A stretch of DNA of 64,000 nucleotides from Ruegeria sp. HKCCD8929 (GTDB lineage: Bacteria > Pseudomonadota > Alphaproteobacteria > Rhodobacterales > Rhodobacteraceae). The notes beneath the pieces are model-generated. The model did no database searches, was not told the DNA's origin, and saw only the letters and a program-made list of their open reading frames with translations. This document shows, in pieces, positions 27,112 to 36,522 of this stretch. How positions within the stretch are numbered: position 1 is the first letter of the stretch; each line of letters begins with the position of its first letter. Where the stretch lies: the NCBI RefSeq assembly GCF_013031405.1, contig NZ_WPZY01000003.1:310001-374000 (forward strand), given 5' to 3'. The translations under genes and the position numbers were made by a program.

Positions 27112-28808
27112 CCTTTGACCTCCGCATCTGGGCTATCTTCCATCTGCGGCATTTCTTCGATCAGCCGCGTCTCCAGCAGCTGGCCGTTGCGATAGAGGAT
27201 CGGATAGGCCACGGCGGCGATATGGCTGTTGAACTCGCGGAACGCACGCAGGGTTTCCAGATGGATATCACTGGTCTCAAAGCTCTCGGTGGTTCCGTGC
27301 TGCAGGCGCTTGAGGTGGCGCTTGCGGCTATCGCGTTCGGCCCGCTTGATCTCGGTTTTCTCAAGGCTCAACAGCCGGGCACTTTCCAGGTCGTCCGAGA
27401 TCAGCACGTTCGATGCCAGCTTCATATTGGCCAGAATACTCTCATGCATCTCAACCAATTCCGACCAGCCGTCCTTTGAGAACGAGGCGCCCTTCTTGCG
27501 CATGTCCCCCGCCAGCACGGTCAGGCGCTTGGCCACCACATCGCCCGCAGTTTCCAGCCGGATGGCGTATTCCATCAGATCCCGCGCCACCTTGGCGTTT
27601 TCCTTGCCAAACTCCTCCGCCGGAATGGCGGCGACGAACTTCCGCACGCCCGAGAGGCAATCATTCACGTCCTCATCGACATCCCGGACTGTGCGGATCT
27701 GCTCCTTGTCGCCGCTGCGATAAAGCTCCAGCGACGGTCGAAACATCGCCTCGACCAGATCACTCATCCGTAAGAGTTCGCGTTTGAGGCTTGAGAGCGC
27801 TTGGCTGGGGCTGCCGATATTGCGCAGGTCCAGCGCGCTGGCGGGGCGGCCCGGCTGCAGGGTCGCATCGGCGTTCTTCGGTTCGGGCAGCAACTGTTCA
27901 AACGGCGCGCGCAGGCGGGCGCAGAACGGCAGGGCCAGCACCAAGAGCGAGGCGTTAAACGCCAGATGCGCGTTGACCAGCATCTGCCCACCCTGCAGAT
28001 CGCCCAAAAGCCCGTTGCGCAGCGCCATGTTCGCGGCAAACAGGGTGACCACTGCCCATGTGCCGCGCAGCGCCAGATTGGCGAAGGGGATACGCCGCGC
28101 TGGCAATTCCATGCCCCGCGTCAGCCACGCCGGAATGAAGGCCGAGCCGAAATTGGCGCCCAGTACCAGCGAGAGGCCGGCTGCGAACGGGATGGCGTCA
28201 ATCTGCACCAGCGTCACGCACATCAGGATCACCGCAACCGAGGAATGCATGACAAAGGCCAGCGCGCCACCCACTAGAAACGCGGTGATGTAGTCGCGTG
28301 CCAGATACCCGGCGATGGCAGGCAGAAAGGCGCTGTCGCGGATCGGGTCCATCGCCTCACGCAGAAAGCGCAGTGAGATTAGGATGAAGGCAATCCCCAT
28401 CAGGATGCGCCCCATCTGGCGTGGCCGCTTGGCCTCGGTCTTGACGAAAAGATAACCGCCCACCGCCAGCAGCATCGGCACCAGCCAGTCCAGCCGGAAC
28501 GACAGGATCTGGATGATCAGGGCCGAGCCCAGATCGCCGCCCAGCACGATGGCCAGCCCGGCCGGAAAGCTCAGCATCCCACCGGCGGCAAAGCCCGAGG
28601 TCAGCAGCGCCACCGCCGCCGAGCTTTGCAGCACAATGGCCATCACGATGCCCACAAGGCTGGCCTGCGCATAGCTACGCTGCCCGGTCATCACCCGCTG
28701 GAACGAAGCGCCATAGCTGCGCTCGATCCCCGTGCGCACCATGCGCACGGCGTAGAGCAGCAGCATCGTCGCTCCGGCAAGGCTTATGAGGAAACTGACG
28801 ATCGCCAT
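27108..28808 (-). CDS. Na+/phosphate cotransporter with C-terminal PhoU-like domain
   Basis: 566 aa. The N-terminal half contains the two inverted NptA repeats with their QSS-type motifs (QSSAAVALLTSGFAAGG and HSSVAVILM) in about eight to nine helices. The C-terminal ~240 residues form a helical PhoU-like domain. Imports phosphate with sodium. Its place between a HisN-like phosphatase and an amidohydrolase in one operon is odd and may simply reflect co-transcription. Confidence 0.92.
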   Translation of the reverse strand: MAIVSFLISLAGATMLLLYAVRMVRTGIERSYGASFQRVMTGQRSYAQASLVGIVMAIVLQSSAAVALLTSGFAAGGMLSFPAGLAIVLGGDLGSALIIQILSFRLDWLVPMLLAVGGYLFVKTEAKRPRQMGRILMGIAFILISLRFLREAMDPIRDSAFLPAIAGYLARDYITAFLVGGALAFVMHSSVAVILMCVTLVQIDAIPFAAGLSLVLGANFGSAFIPAWLTRGMELPARRIPFANLALRGTWAVVTLFAANMALRNGLLGDLQGGQMLVNAHLAFNASLLVLALPFCARLRAPFEQLLPEPKNADATLQPGRPASALDLRNIGSPSQALSSLKRELLRMSDLVEAMFRPSLELYRSGDKEQIRTVRDVDEDVNDCLSGVRKFVAAIPAEEFGKENAKVARDLMEYAIRLETAGDVVAKRLTVLAGDMRKKGASFSKDGWSELVEMHESILANMKLASNVLISDDLESARLLSLEKTEIKRAERDSRKRHLKRLQHGTTESFETSDIHLETLRAFREFNSHIAAVAYPILYRNGQLLETRLIEEMPQMEDSPDAEVKG

Positions 28809-28811
28809 GGC

Positions 28812-29585
28812 CTACCCACACACCAGTTCCAGCATCTCGGCATGCAGTTCCGGCGTCGCCGCCGAGATCACACGGCCATCCGAACTCAGGTTCAGGGGCT
28901 TGCAGTCCCAATCGGTCATTACTCCGCCTGCGGCTTCGACAACCGCTAGAACCGGAAGGAAATCATAGGGTTGCAGGTCATAGTCGATTACCGCATCCAC
29001 ATGCCCCGCCGCCAACAGGGCGTGCGGATAGCAGTCATAGGCAAAGCGCCGGGTCTGCCCCGACCGCATCAGCCGGTCGAACAGCGCCGGATGGTCACGG
29101 TGGATCTTGTCGCCCTCGTTCACGAACAGGATTGAACGGTCCAGCCGGGTCTTGTCCGACACGCGAACAGGCTCGCCATTCAGTGTCGTCCCCTGCCCCT
29201 GCACGCCCAGAAACACCTCACCCAGCGCCGGCATGCCGATCACACCGAGCTGCGGTACGCCATCCACCAGATGCCCCAGCAGAAAACCGAATAACGGATG
29301 ACCGGACAGGAACGAGCGCGTCCCGTCGATGGGGTCGATGATCCAGACATGCTTGCGGTCCAGCCCTTCGATCCCATGCTCTTCGCCAAAGACGCCGTGT
29401 TCGGGAAAATGCTCTGCCAGATACGCGCGCACCTGCGCCTCGACGCCCTTGTCGGCTTGCGTTACCGGGCTTTCATCGGCCTTGAACTCAATTCCCAGAC
29501 GGCCACGGAAGTAGCCGCGGGCCGCCTCGGCGGCAAGCTCGGCCATCTGCGCTGCATGCGCCGCATAATCATTTCTTACCAGCAC
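28812..29585 (-). CDS. Inositol monophosphatase family protein, HisN-like
   Basis: 257 aa from a GTG start. Metal-dependent phosphatase with motifs GEEHG and DPIDGTRSF (motif A) and the C-terminal DYDLQPYDFLP (motif B). Length and motif spacing fit the histidinol-phosphate phosphatase (HisN) branch; inositol-1-phosphatase is the alternative. I chose GTG because GGAG lies 8 bases upstream and because it overlaps the end of the deoR-like gene by 17 bp; longer frames run far into that gene. Three bases separate it from the Na/Pi gene. Confidence 0.88.
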   Translation of the reverse strand: MLVRNDYAAHAAQMAELAAEAARGYFRGRLGIEFKADESPVTQADKGVEAQVRAYLAEHFPEHGVFGEEHGIEGLDRKHVWIIDPIDGTRSFLSGHPLFGFLLGHLVDGVPQLGVIGMPALGEVFLGVQGQGTTLNGEPVRVSDKTRLDRSILFVNEGDKIHRDHPALFDRLMRSGQTRRFAYDCYPHALLAAGHVDAVIDYDLQPYDFLPVLAVVEAAGGVMTDWDCKPLNLSSDGRVISAATPELHAEMLELVCG

Positions 29586-30426
29586 GGCTTTCTGCTCCGG
29601 TCGCCAAATGAATCTTGATCCCCCAGTCTCTGAACGCTGCCGCCAGTTCACCCTCGGGCGCCTGATCCGTCACCATGTCGTGCACCCGGCGGGGGTCAGG
29701 GCCGCAATAAGGGGCTGTCTCGCCATATTTGAAATGCGCCACGGCGACCAAGGACCGCTCGGCGCTGTCGGCAACAACCGACGCGAGATCGGCTTCGGCG
29801 GCGCTTAAGTACAGGAACCCCTGACGGGCCGAAATTGCATCCGTGCTCAAAACCGCAAGGTCGAATGCAAATCGCCGCGCCTGCCGGTGCGTGACGTGCC
29901 CGAACGATCCCCGCTCATCACTTTGCATTTCACCGCCTAGCAGATGCACCCGGTTGTTGTTCACACCGACCAGTGTCTGCGCCACTCCGATGGAATTCGT
30001 GACAACGGTCAGATTGCTGCGCTGACGCAGTTCTTCGGCAACAAAGGCCGTGGTCGAGCCGACATCCAGAAACAGCGTCATGCCTTCGCGCACCATTGAG
30101 GCGACTTTTGCTCCGATCAGACGCTTTTCGTCAGAGTGCTGAGCAATCCGGCGGAAAAAACTCGGGTCGCCCTGGGTGCCTGCCAGATAAGCGCCGCCAT
30201 GCACCCGCTCGATTGCCCCGGATTTCGACAGCGCCTTGATAGTACGCCGCACGGTCTCTTCGGACACGTCCAGTGTCTTGGCCAGATCCGAATTCCGCGC
30301 GGCACCGCCCAAACGGCGCAACACATCCAGCAACTCCAGCTCACGATGGGTATGAGGTGCCCGCTTTTTCACATCTTTCCCCAAAAAATCCAAATCTTCC
30401 CACATGAAGACACGGGAATCGGTCAA
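29569..30426 (-). CDS. DeoR family transcriptional regulator
   Basis: 285 aa. N-terminal winged helix (about residues 28-80: RELELLDVLRRLGG, then DVSEETVRRTIKALSKSGAIERVHGGA) and C-terminal DeoRC sensor with FLDVGSTTAFVAEEL, a sugar-phosphate-type pocket. First gene of a minus-strand run whose next gene overlaps it, so it probably regulates its own operon. The start is uncertain: the longest form uses TTG without a clear ribosome binding site, and an internal ATG seven codons later (MWEDL) is possible. Confidence 0.88.
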   Translation of the reverse strand: MTDSRVFMWEDLDFLGKDVKKRAPHTHRELELLDVLRRLGGAARNSDLAKTLDVSEETVRRTIKALSKSGAIERVHGGAYLAGTQGDPSFFRRIAQHSDEKRLIGAKVASMVREGMTLFLDVGSTTAFVAEELRQRSNLTVVTNSIGVAQTLVGVNNNRVHLLGGEMQSDERGSFGHVTHRQARRFAFDLAVLSTDAISARQGFLYLSAAEADLASVVADSAERSLVAVAHFKYGETAPYCGPDPRRVHDMVTDQAPEGELAAAFRDWGIKIHLATGAESRAGKK

Positions 30427-30563
30427 CGATCAAGCGTTTTTGCCGATTCTGCCTGCAGTCAGGGGTTTTTGACCTAAGATGCGACTGGGCTACGTGAGGG
30501 CCCAGCGTATCTAAACGCTCGAACAATAGGGTTGATCAGCGGCATATGTCACCGGTGATCCGG

Positions 30564-32978
30564 TCAAGATTTAAGCCGGATGCTCAGCGGATCGAACGGT
30601 ACCTGCGGTAGTATAATCGCAGACCGCCGGCGCCCGAGGATTTCGACCTCCAACTGATCCCGCGCGGTTCGGTCGCGCAGATATGCCAAAGCCAGCGTTT
30701 TGTCCGTGCGATGTCCGTAAGCCGCCGATGTGACCACGCCGACGATTTGGTCGCCCCGCATGACGCTGTGAGCGTAGTATGGGTCGACATCGCCTGCCTC
30801 GATATCAAGCAAGACCATGTCCCAGCGGTCATCGGCACCCATCCGGTTTGTCAGCGCTGCTTTCCCGATGAAGTCATGGTCCAGCCTGATCAGAAAACCG
30901 ACGCCCGCCTCTTCGGGCGTCCGCTCGGTCGTGAGGTCCGAACCCCAGGCCCGGTAGCCCTTTTCCAACCGCATCGCATTCATGGCATATGCACCGAACA
31001 ACCCCAACCCGTGGGATTTGCCTGCCGTCTCAAGGGCCAGAAACAGCTCCTGCATCCGGTACACGGCGACGTGCAACTCCCACCCCAACTCGCCGACATA
31101 GGACATGCGCAGAGCCCGGACGGGAATGCCGGCAACAGTGATTTCGCGCACCGAGAGCCAGGGAAACCCAGGACTCAGATCGGCAGTTGTCAGCGCTGCA
31201 AGCACGTCCCGGGACTTCGGCCCCATAAGGCCCAGCACTCCGAAATCCTCGGTGACGCGGTGGAGGGTCACGTCGAAGGCGTCGGCATGGGTGCGCAGAA
31301 GGTCATCGTCCACATCCTCGGCGGCAGCAGCGGAAGTGAGATAGAAATGATCCGCGGCCAGAGCGCTGACCGTGAACTCGGATCGTACCCCACCCGCAGG
31401 TGTAAGCGCATGCGTCAAGGCGATGCGCCCCGATACGGGTGCGCGATTGGTTCCTAAAGCGTCAACAAAGCGGCGCGCGTCCGGTCCACTCACTTCGAAT
31501 TTCGAGAAGACGGACATGTCGGCCAGTCCGACGGCGTCTGTCACCGTGGCGCATTCCTGAGCAACCGGTTGGAACCAGTTCGACCGGCGAAAACTCGGTA
31601 CGGCCTCGTCGCCGGGCCGGTCGCCGAACCAGTTGGGGCGTTCCCAGCCAAAGGCGGCACCCATCACGGCGCCGCGCTCCAGCAGCAGATCATGTATGGG
31701 CGATACACGTTTGTTGCGGGCGGCAGGGCGTTCTTCGTGCGGATAATGCACCCCGAATTGCAGGCCAAAACATTCGACCGCCTTCTTCACCCGATAATCG
31801 CGGTCAGCCCAGCTGCCGAAACGGCGACTGTCCACCGCGAGCGCGTCCATGGGCGGGGCGTCATGGGTCATCCAGTGCGCCAGAAACCAACCGGCGCCGC
31901 CACCTTCCATCACCCCCATGCTGGATCCGGTCAACAGCCAAGCGTTTGGCAGGCCATGCGCCGGGCCGATCAGCGGGTTGGCGTCCGGTGTGAAGGTGAT
32001 CGGACCGTTCACGACCGATTTGATGCCACCGGTTCCAAGCGCGGGAATACGTTCCATCGCAGCCATGATGATGTGCTCGACCCGGTCCAGATCGGGCGGC
32101 ATCAGATCGGCGCCGAAATCCGGTGGGCAGCCATCGACCGACCAGGGTTGCGCCTCTTTTTCATAAGGCCCGAGGATCAGCCCGTCGCGCTCCTGCCGGA
32201 CATACCAGCTTTCTTCCGGGTCACGGATCATCGCCAATTCGGGCTGACCCTGCTCGGCCCGCTCGGCCACCGCCGAAACCGTATCCGTCACCAGATACTG
32301 GTGCAGGACCGGCACCGACGGGATATTCAGCCCAATCATATGGCCGACCTCCCAGCCCCAGGTTCCCGCTGCATTGACGATATGTTTCGCGCGAACCGTG
32401 CCTTTTTCGGTCTCGGCAATCCAGATACCGCCTTCGCGCCGGATCGAGGTTACCGGGTTGTACCGCAGGATCGTTGCGCCATTTTTGCGCGCAACTCTGG
32501 CCATCGCATTGGTCGCCAGCGAAGGGTCCACGTGACCGTCATCGGGCTCGTATATCCCGCCCAGCAGGCCCTCAGTCCGCGCCAGCGGATGCAGGCGTTC
32601 GATGTCATCTACGGTCAATATCTGCAGGTCGTAGCCGGTAAACCGGCTGAGGCCTGCCACATGCGCAAATTCATCCATCCGGTCGGGATTCGAGGTGATC
32701 CGCATCGCGCCCGAGCGGTGGAACCCGCAGGTATCACCGGTTTCGGCCGGAAGAATGTCGCGATACAGCCTGACGGATGCGGCGCGTAGTTCTTGAATGG
32801 TCGGGTTGTGGGCGAAGTGAGTGCACAACCCGGCGGCGTGCCAGGTCGAGCCATGGGTCAGGTCGTTCTTTTCGGTCAGAACCACGTCGCCCCAGCCGAG
32901 CTTGGTCAGATGATACATGAGCGAGACACCCATGACGCCGCCGCCGATAATCAGGATCTGAGCATCGGTCGTTTTCAT
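30564..32978 (-). CDS. FAD oxidoreductase fused to GcvT-like domain (dimethylglycine/sarcosine dehydrogenase family)
   Basis: 804 aa. N-terminal DAO domain with FAD motif IIGGGVMG (10-17) and the segment STWHAAGL, where His47 matches the covalent FAD histidine known in dimethylglycine dehydrogenase. The C-terminal aminomethyltransferase domain (about 440-790, SYVGELGWELHV and EKGYRAWGSDL) binds THF and captures formaldehyde as methylene-THF. Its start overlaps the previous gene's stop by 4 bp. Substrate is a methylated amine; which one cannot be read from sequence. Confidence 0.9.
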   Translation of the reverse strand: MKTTDAQILIIGGGVMGVSLMYHLTKLGWGDVVLTEKNDLTHGSTWHAAGLCTHFAHNPTIQELRAASVRLYRDILPAETGDTCGFHRSGAMRITSNPDRMDEFAHVAGLSRFTGYDLQILTVDDIERLHPLARTEGLLGGIYEPDDGHVDPSLATNAMARVARKNGATILRYNPVTSIRREGGIWIAETEKGTVRAKHIVNAAGTWGWEVGHMIGLNIPSVPVLHQYLVTDTVSAVAERAEQGQPELAMIRDPEESWYVRQERDGLILGPYEKEAQPWSVDGCPPDFGADLMPPDLDRVEHIIMAAMERIPALGTGGIKSVVNGPITFTPDANPLIGPAHGLPNAWLLTGSSMGVMEGGGAGWFLAHWMTHDAPPMDALAVDSRRFGSWADRDYRVKKAVECFGLQFGVHYPHEERPAARNKRVSPIHDLLLERGAVMGAAFGWERPNWFGDRPGDEAVPSFRRSNWFQPVAQECATVTDAVGLADMSVFSKFEVSGPDARRFVDALGTNRAPVSGRIALTHALTPAGGVRSEFTVSALAADHFYLTSAAAAEDVDDDLLRTHADAFDVTLHRVTEDFGVLGLMGPKSRDVLAALTTADLSPGFPWLSVREITVAGIPVRALRMSYVGELGWELHVAVYRMQELFLALETAGKSHGLGLFGAYAMNAMRLEKGYRAWGSDLTTERTPEEAGVGFLIRLDHDFIGKAALTNRMGADDRWDMVLLDIEAGDVDPYYAHSVMRGDQIVGVVTSAAYGHRTDKTLALAYLRDRTARDQLEVEILGRRRSAIILPQVPFDPLSIRLKS

Positions 32979-35362
32979 CCGCGCATCCTTTTACCTGCGG
33001 GATCGAATGTAGACCGCTTCATCGCATGAGCCTTGTGAAACGTCCCCGCGATTTCAATCTCGAAGCTCCGGTCGCATGTGGCCGAGATATCTTCGCCCGG
33101 CGCGATCACAATCAGCCCTAAAGCCAAGGTTTGGCCCGTTCGCGCACCGCGCGCGCCGCTTGTCGTCAGACCAACCACGCGCCCGCCCTCCCATATCGGT
33201 TCGTCATGCAAAACCAGCGGATGCGAAGGGATATCGAACAACACCAGTTTGCGCGTTAGCCCCTGCGCTTTCTGGGCAGCCAATGCTGCACGTCCCAGAA
33301 ATCGCTTGTCCAGGTCGACGGCAAAACCGAGCCCCGCCTCCAGCGGGGTGATCTCGGGGCCCAAATCGTGACCCCAATGCCGGAACCCTTTCTCGATCCG
33401 GCAGGCGTCCACTGCGAAATGCCCCAAAGGCCGCGCCCCACGATCATAGAGCGCATCGAACACCGGACCGGCTTGGTTGGCGTCAATGGAGAGTTCCCAC
33501 CCCAGTTCACCGACAAAGCTGAGCCGCGTCGCTGTGACCGGCTGGCTGGCAACAGTGACGTCCCGGGACGTCGAGAACGGGAATGCGTCCCAATCATCGG
33601 GCGACAGAGATTTGAGAAATTCCCGAGACCCCACCCCCATCACACCGATCACAACCTCGGCTTCGGTCACATCCTCTATCTTCACATTCTTACCGGTGGC
33701 GTGGCGGCGCAGCCAGGCGAGGTCCTTGCGCCGGGTCGCAGCACCAGATGTCATGCGAAAACGATCCGCAGCGACGCGAACAATGGTGACATCCGCCTCG
33801 ATCCCACCTTTTGCATTGGTCAACGGGGTGTACACCGCCTGCCCCACCGGAACATCCAAATTGGCGTTGGCCAGATACTGCATGAGCGTCAGGGCATCCG
33901 GCCCCCGAATGTCGAACTTGCTGAACGGGGACAGATCGATCAGCGCGATGCCATCCTGCATCTGCGCCGCCTCGCGCACGGCAATCGGGTGCCAGGGCTG
34001 GTCGCCCACCGAGTAAGACAGATTGCGCTCGTCTTTGTTCTGCGCATACCACAGGCCACGCTCCCACCCGGCGGTCAGGCCGAACTGCGCGCCCGCCGCC
34101 TGCCACCGGTCATGCAGTGCGGATTTGCGCAATCCCCTCCCCGCGCCGGGCTGCTTGAAGGGCCAGTGCAGGGCGAACGCGTCGCTGACGGCTTCTTCCA
34201 TGCGGGTTTCGATATGATCCCTGTCTGCAGTCAACGGGTCGACCCGGGCGATATCGACCTCCCAAAGATCCATCGGCAGTTCGCCAAGAAGCATCCAGTC
34301 GGCCAAGGCGCGTCCTATGCCCGCCGAGCTCATGACACCGACCGAATTCATGCCCGCCGCCACAAACAGCCCGTTCACTTCCGGTGTCTGACCAATCAGG
34401 GGTTTGGTGTCTGCGGTAAAACTCTCGGGCCCGTTCATGAAATGCTGAATGCCAGTCTCGGCTAAGGCTGGGATCAGATCCAGAGCGCCTTCCATGAACG
34501 GCATGAACTGATCCCAGTCTTCGGGTAGTTCCAGAAACGGGCGGTCACCCTCCGGTCCGAAGGCATCCCAGATCTTGGCATTGGGCTCAAAGCCGCCGAT
34601 CACCAGCTTGCCCGCGTCGCCCTTGACGTAAAAGCCACGGTCCAGATCGCGCAGCACCGGGTATGGATGCGGGATACCCGCCATCGGCTCGGTGACCACG
34701 TACATGTGCTCGACCGCCTGCAGCGGCAGCGCAACACCCGCGTTGTCAGCCAGACGTTTCGACCAGGCGCCCGCACAAAGTGCAACCTGATCGGCCGGAA
34801 GCTCGGACCCGTCGGCCATCCGAACGCCCTTGGCCGACCCATTCTCGACCAGCAATTCCGCAACCTGGGCGTTTTCGCGGATTTCAACCCCCTTGGCCCG
34901 CGCCGCCTTGGCGTAGGCCATGCACAGATCGACCGGATTTACATTGGCGTCTTCTTCGACATGCAATGCACCGACCACACCGTTCAGGTGCAGGCCCGGC
35001 ACGTCGATCTGCCCGGGCTCCAGAATGGAGGGCGTCAGACCGAGATGCCGGCCCAAGGACCCTATCCGGTGCAACTCATCCATTCGCGCGACATCGCGCG
35101 CCAGCCAATACCCGCCGGTTTGCCGATACCCTGTCGAGAGACCACATTCCTGTTCGAGCCTGGGAAACAATTCAAGCGCATACATCGCCAGTCTGGTCAT
35201 GCCGGGCGTGGCCCGCAACGGTCCGACAATCCCCGCCGCATGCCAGCTTGTCCCACTGGTCAGCTGGTTGCGCTCCAAAAGCACGACTTTCGCACGTCCG
35301 GCCAGGTGATAGGCCAAGCTGAGCCCGATAATCCCGCCCCCCACGATGATGATTTGCGTCAT
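32975..35362 (-). CDS. Second FAD oxidoreductase-GcvT fusion protein
   Basis: 795 aa, same architecture as its neighbour: FAD motif IIVGGGIIG at residues 4-12, TSWHAAGI with His41 at the covalent-flavin position, and a C-terminal GcvT domain with LSFVGELGWELS. The two are clearly paralogous but well diverged, suggesting successive demethylation steps or different substrates. ATG chosen (MTQIIIVGGG); an in-frame TTG two codons earlier is possible. Divergent from the LysR gene. Confidence 0.9.
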   Translation of the reverse strand: MTQIIIVGGGIIGLSLAYHLAGRAKVVLLERNQLTSGTSWHAAGIVGPLRATPGMTRLAMYALELFPRLEQECGLSTGYRQTGGYWLARDVARMDELHRIGSLGRHLGLTPSILEPGQIDVPGLHLNGVVGALHVEEDANVNPVDLCMAYAKAARAKGVEIRENAQVAELLVENGSAKGVRMADGSELPADQVALCAGAWSKRLADNAGVALPLQAVEHMYVVTEPMAGIPHPYPVLRDLDRGFYVKGDAGKLVIGGFEPNAKIWDAFGPEGDRPFLELPEDWDQFMPFMEGALDLIPALAETGIQHFMNGPESFTADTKPLIGQTPEVNGLFVAAGMNSVGVMSSAGIGRALADWMLLGELPMDLWEVDIARVDPLTADRDHIETRMEEAVSDAFALHWPFKQPGAGRGLRKSALHDRWQAAGAQFGLTAGWERGLWYAQNKDERNLSYSVGDQPWHPIAVREAAQMQDGIALIDLSPFSKFDIRGPDALTLMQYLANANLDVPVGQAVYTPLTNAKGGIEADVTIVRVAADRFRMTSGAATRRKDLAWLRRHATGKNVKIEDVTEAEVVIGVMGVGSREFLKSLSPDDWDAFPFSTSRDVTVASQPVTATRLSFVGELGWELSIDANQAGPVFDALYDRGARPLGHFAVDACRIEKGFRHWGHDLGPEITPLEAGLGFAVDLDKRFLGRAALAAQKAQGLTRKLVLFDIPSHPLVLHDEPIWEGGRVVGLTTSGARGARTGQTLALGLIVIAPGEDISATCDRSFEIEIAGTFHKAHAMKRSTFDPAGKRMRG

Positions 35363-35462
35363 GCCCAAAACCTTGCGTCTTTCGGGCAGGATTGACTTCG
35401 GCTTATCTCAAGCACAAGAATTCACGCAAAAAATAAGAAAAACTAATGAAGCCGAGAACCAA

Positions 35463-36428
35463 ATGAAGAAACAGCAGTCGGAAGCGGAGATAAACCTGTT
35501 CCGGGCGCTTGAAGTTTTCATGGCTGTTTCCGACACGCGCCATATCACGCTGGCCGCATCCGCCCTTGGCATGACGCAGTCGGCAGTGTCGCAACAGATA
35601 AAAAAGCTCGAACAGGCGCTAAACACGCAGCTCTTCGACCGGGCACACCGCCCGGTGGAATTGACTCATGCGGGCGAGCTTCTGCGTCGCCGTGCCTTTC
35701 GCATTCTCAACGAGGTCGAGGATCTGCGATCGGATCTGCGCCATATGCAATCCAGTTCGCTGCCGATCCTCAGGGTCTCCATGCTGGCCTCCATTGCCAC
35801 CACCCTGACGACCGGAATTCACGAACTCGTACATGACCGGCTGAACATTCCGGAGCTTAGCCTGGCCGCCGGTCTAGCGACGGACCACCAAATTGCCCTC
35901 GATGCCCGTCAGACCGACATCGCCATCACCTCGGACCCGCAGTTCGATCTGACCGATTACGACTGCATCCCGATTCTTGAGGAGCCCTTTTTTCTCGTCC
36001 TGCCAGAGAGTTACGACGGCCAAACAGATGACATGCAGCAAATCGCCCAACGCCTGTCCTTTGTGCGTTTCAGTTCGGACGCACCGGTTGGCCGCCGTAC
36101 CGATCAGCACCTGCAACGCTGCCGCCTGGACCTGCCCCGCTCGATGGAGGCCGACCGCGCCTCGATGGTTGTTGCAGGCGTGAACACCGGAAAATGCTTT
36201 GCCATCCTCAGCCCCACCTTGTTGATCGACGCCGTTGCCGAAGGGATGAACCTACGCATCGAACCGCTCCCCTTCGCGGGCTTCAAACGCTCGATCCTCG
36301 CGGTCCATCGCAGCGGCGATCTGGGAGACATCCCTCAGCAGCTTGCCGAGGAAAGCGGTCGCCTGCTGCGTCTGAGTTTCGAAAAGCTGCTGCCGCAAGT
36401 TGCTGAGCAGGTCATTTACCAGACCTAA
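35463..36428 (+). CDS. LysR family transcriptional regulator
   Basis: 321 aa. Winged helix at about 8-65 (LFRALEVFMAVSDTRHITLAASALGMTQSAVSQQIKKLE), then a periplasmic-binding-like effector domain. Divergently oriented between the FAD-GcvT genes and the methyltransferase/aminotransferase pair, the standard position for control of both. The start is the ATG of MKKQQSEAEINLF; upstream frame is not conserved. Confidence 0.9.
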   Translation: MKKQQSEAEINLFRALEVFMAVSDTRHITLAASALGMTQSAVSQQIKKLEQALNTQLFDRAHRPVELTHAGELLRRRAFRILNEVEDLRSDLRHMQSSSLPILRVSMLASIATTLTTGIHELVHDRLNIPELSLAAGLATDHQIALDARQTDIAITSDPQFDLTDYDCIPILEEPFFLVLPESYDGQTDDMQQIAQRLSFVRFSSDAPVGRRTDQHLQRCRLDLPRSMEADRASMVVAGVNTGKCFAILSPTLLIDAVAEGMNLRIEPLPFAGFKRSILAVHRSGDLGDIPQQLAEESGRLLRLSFEKLLPQVAEQVIYQT

Positions 36429-36522
36429 TCAGGAACATTATTCGTGCTAATGTTGCCCGGTTTGGCTATTCCGACAATGGGTTCCCTGCAATGTTTTTAC
36501 CGTCACGTCCATGCGGGGAAAA

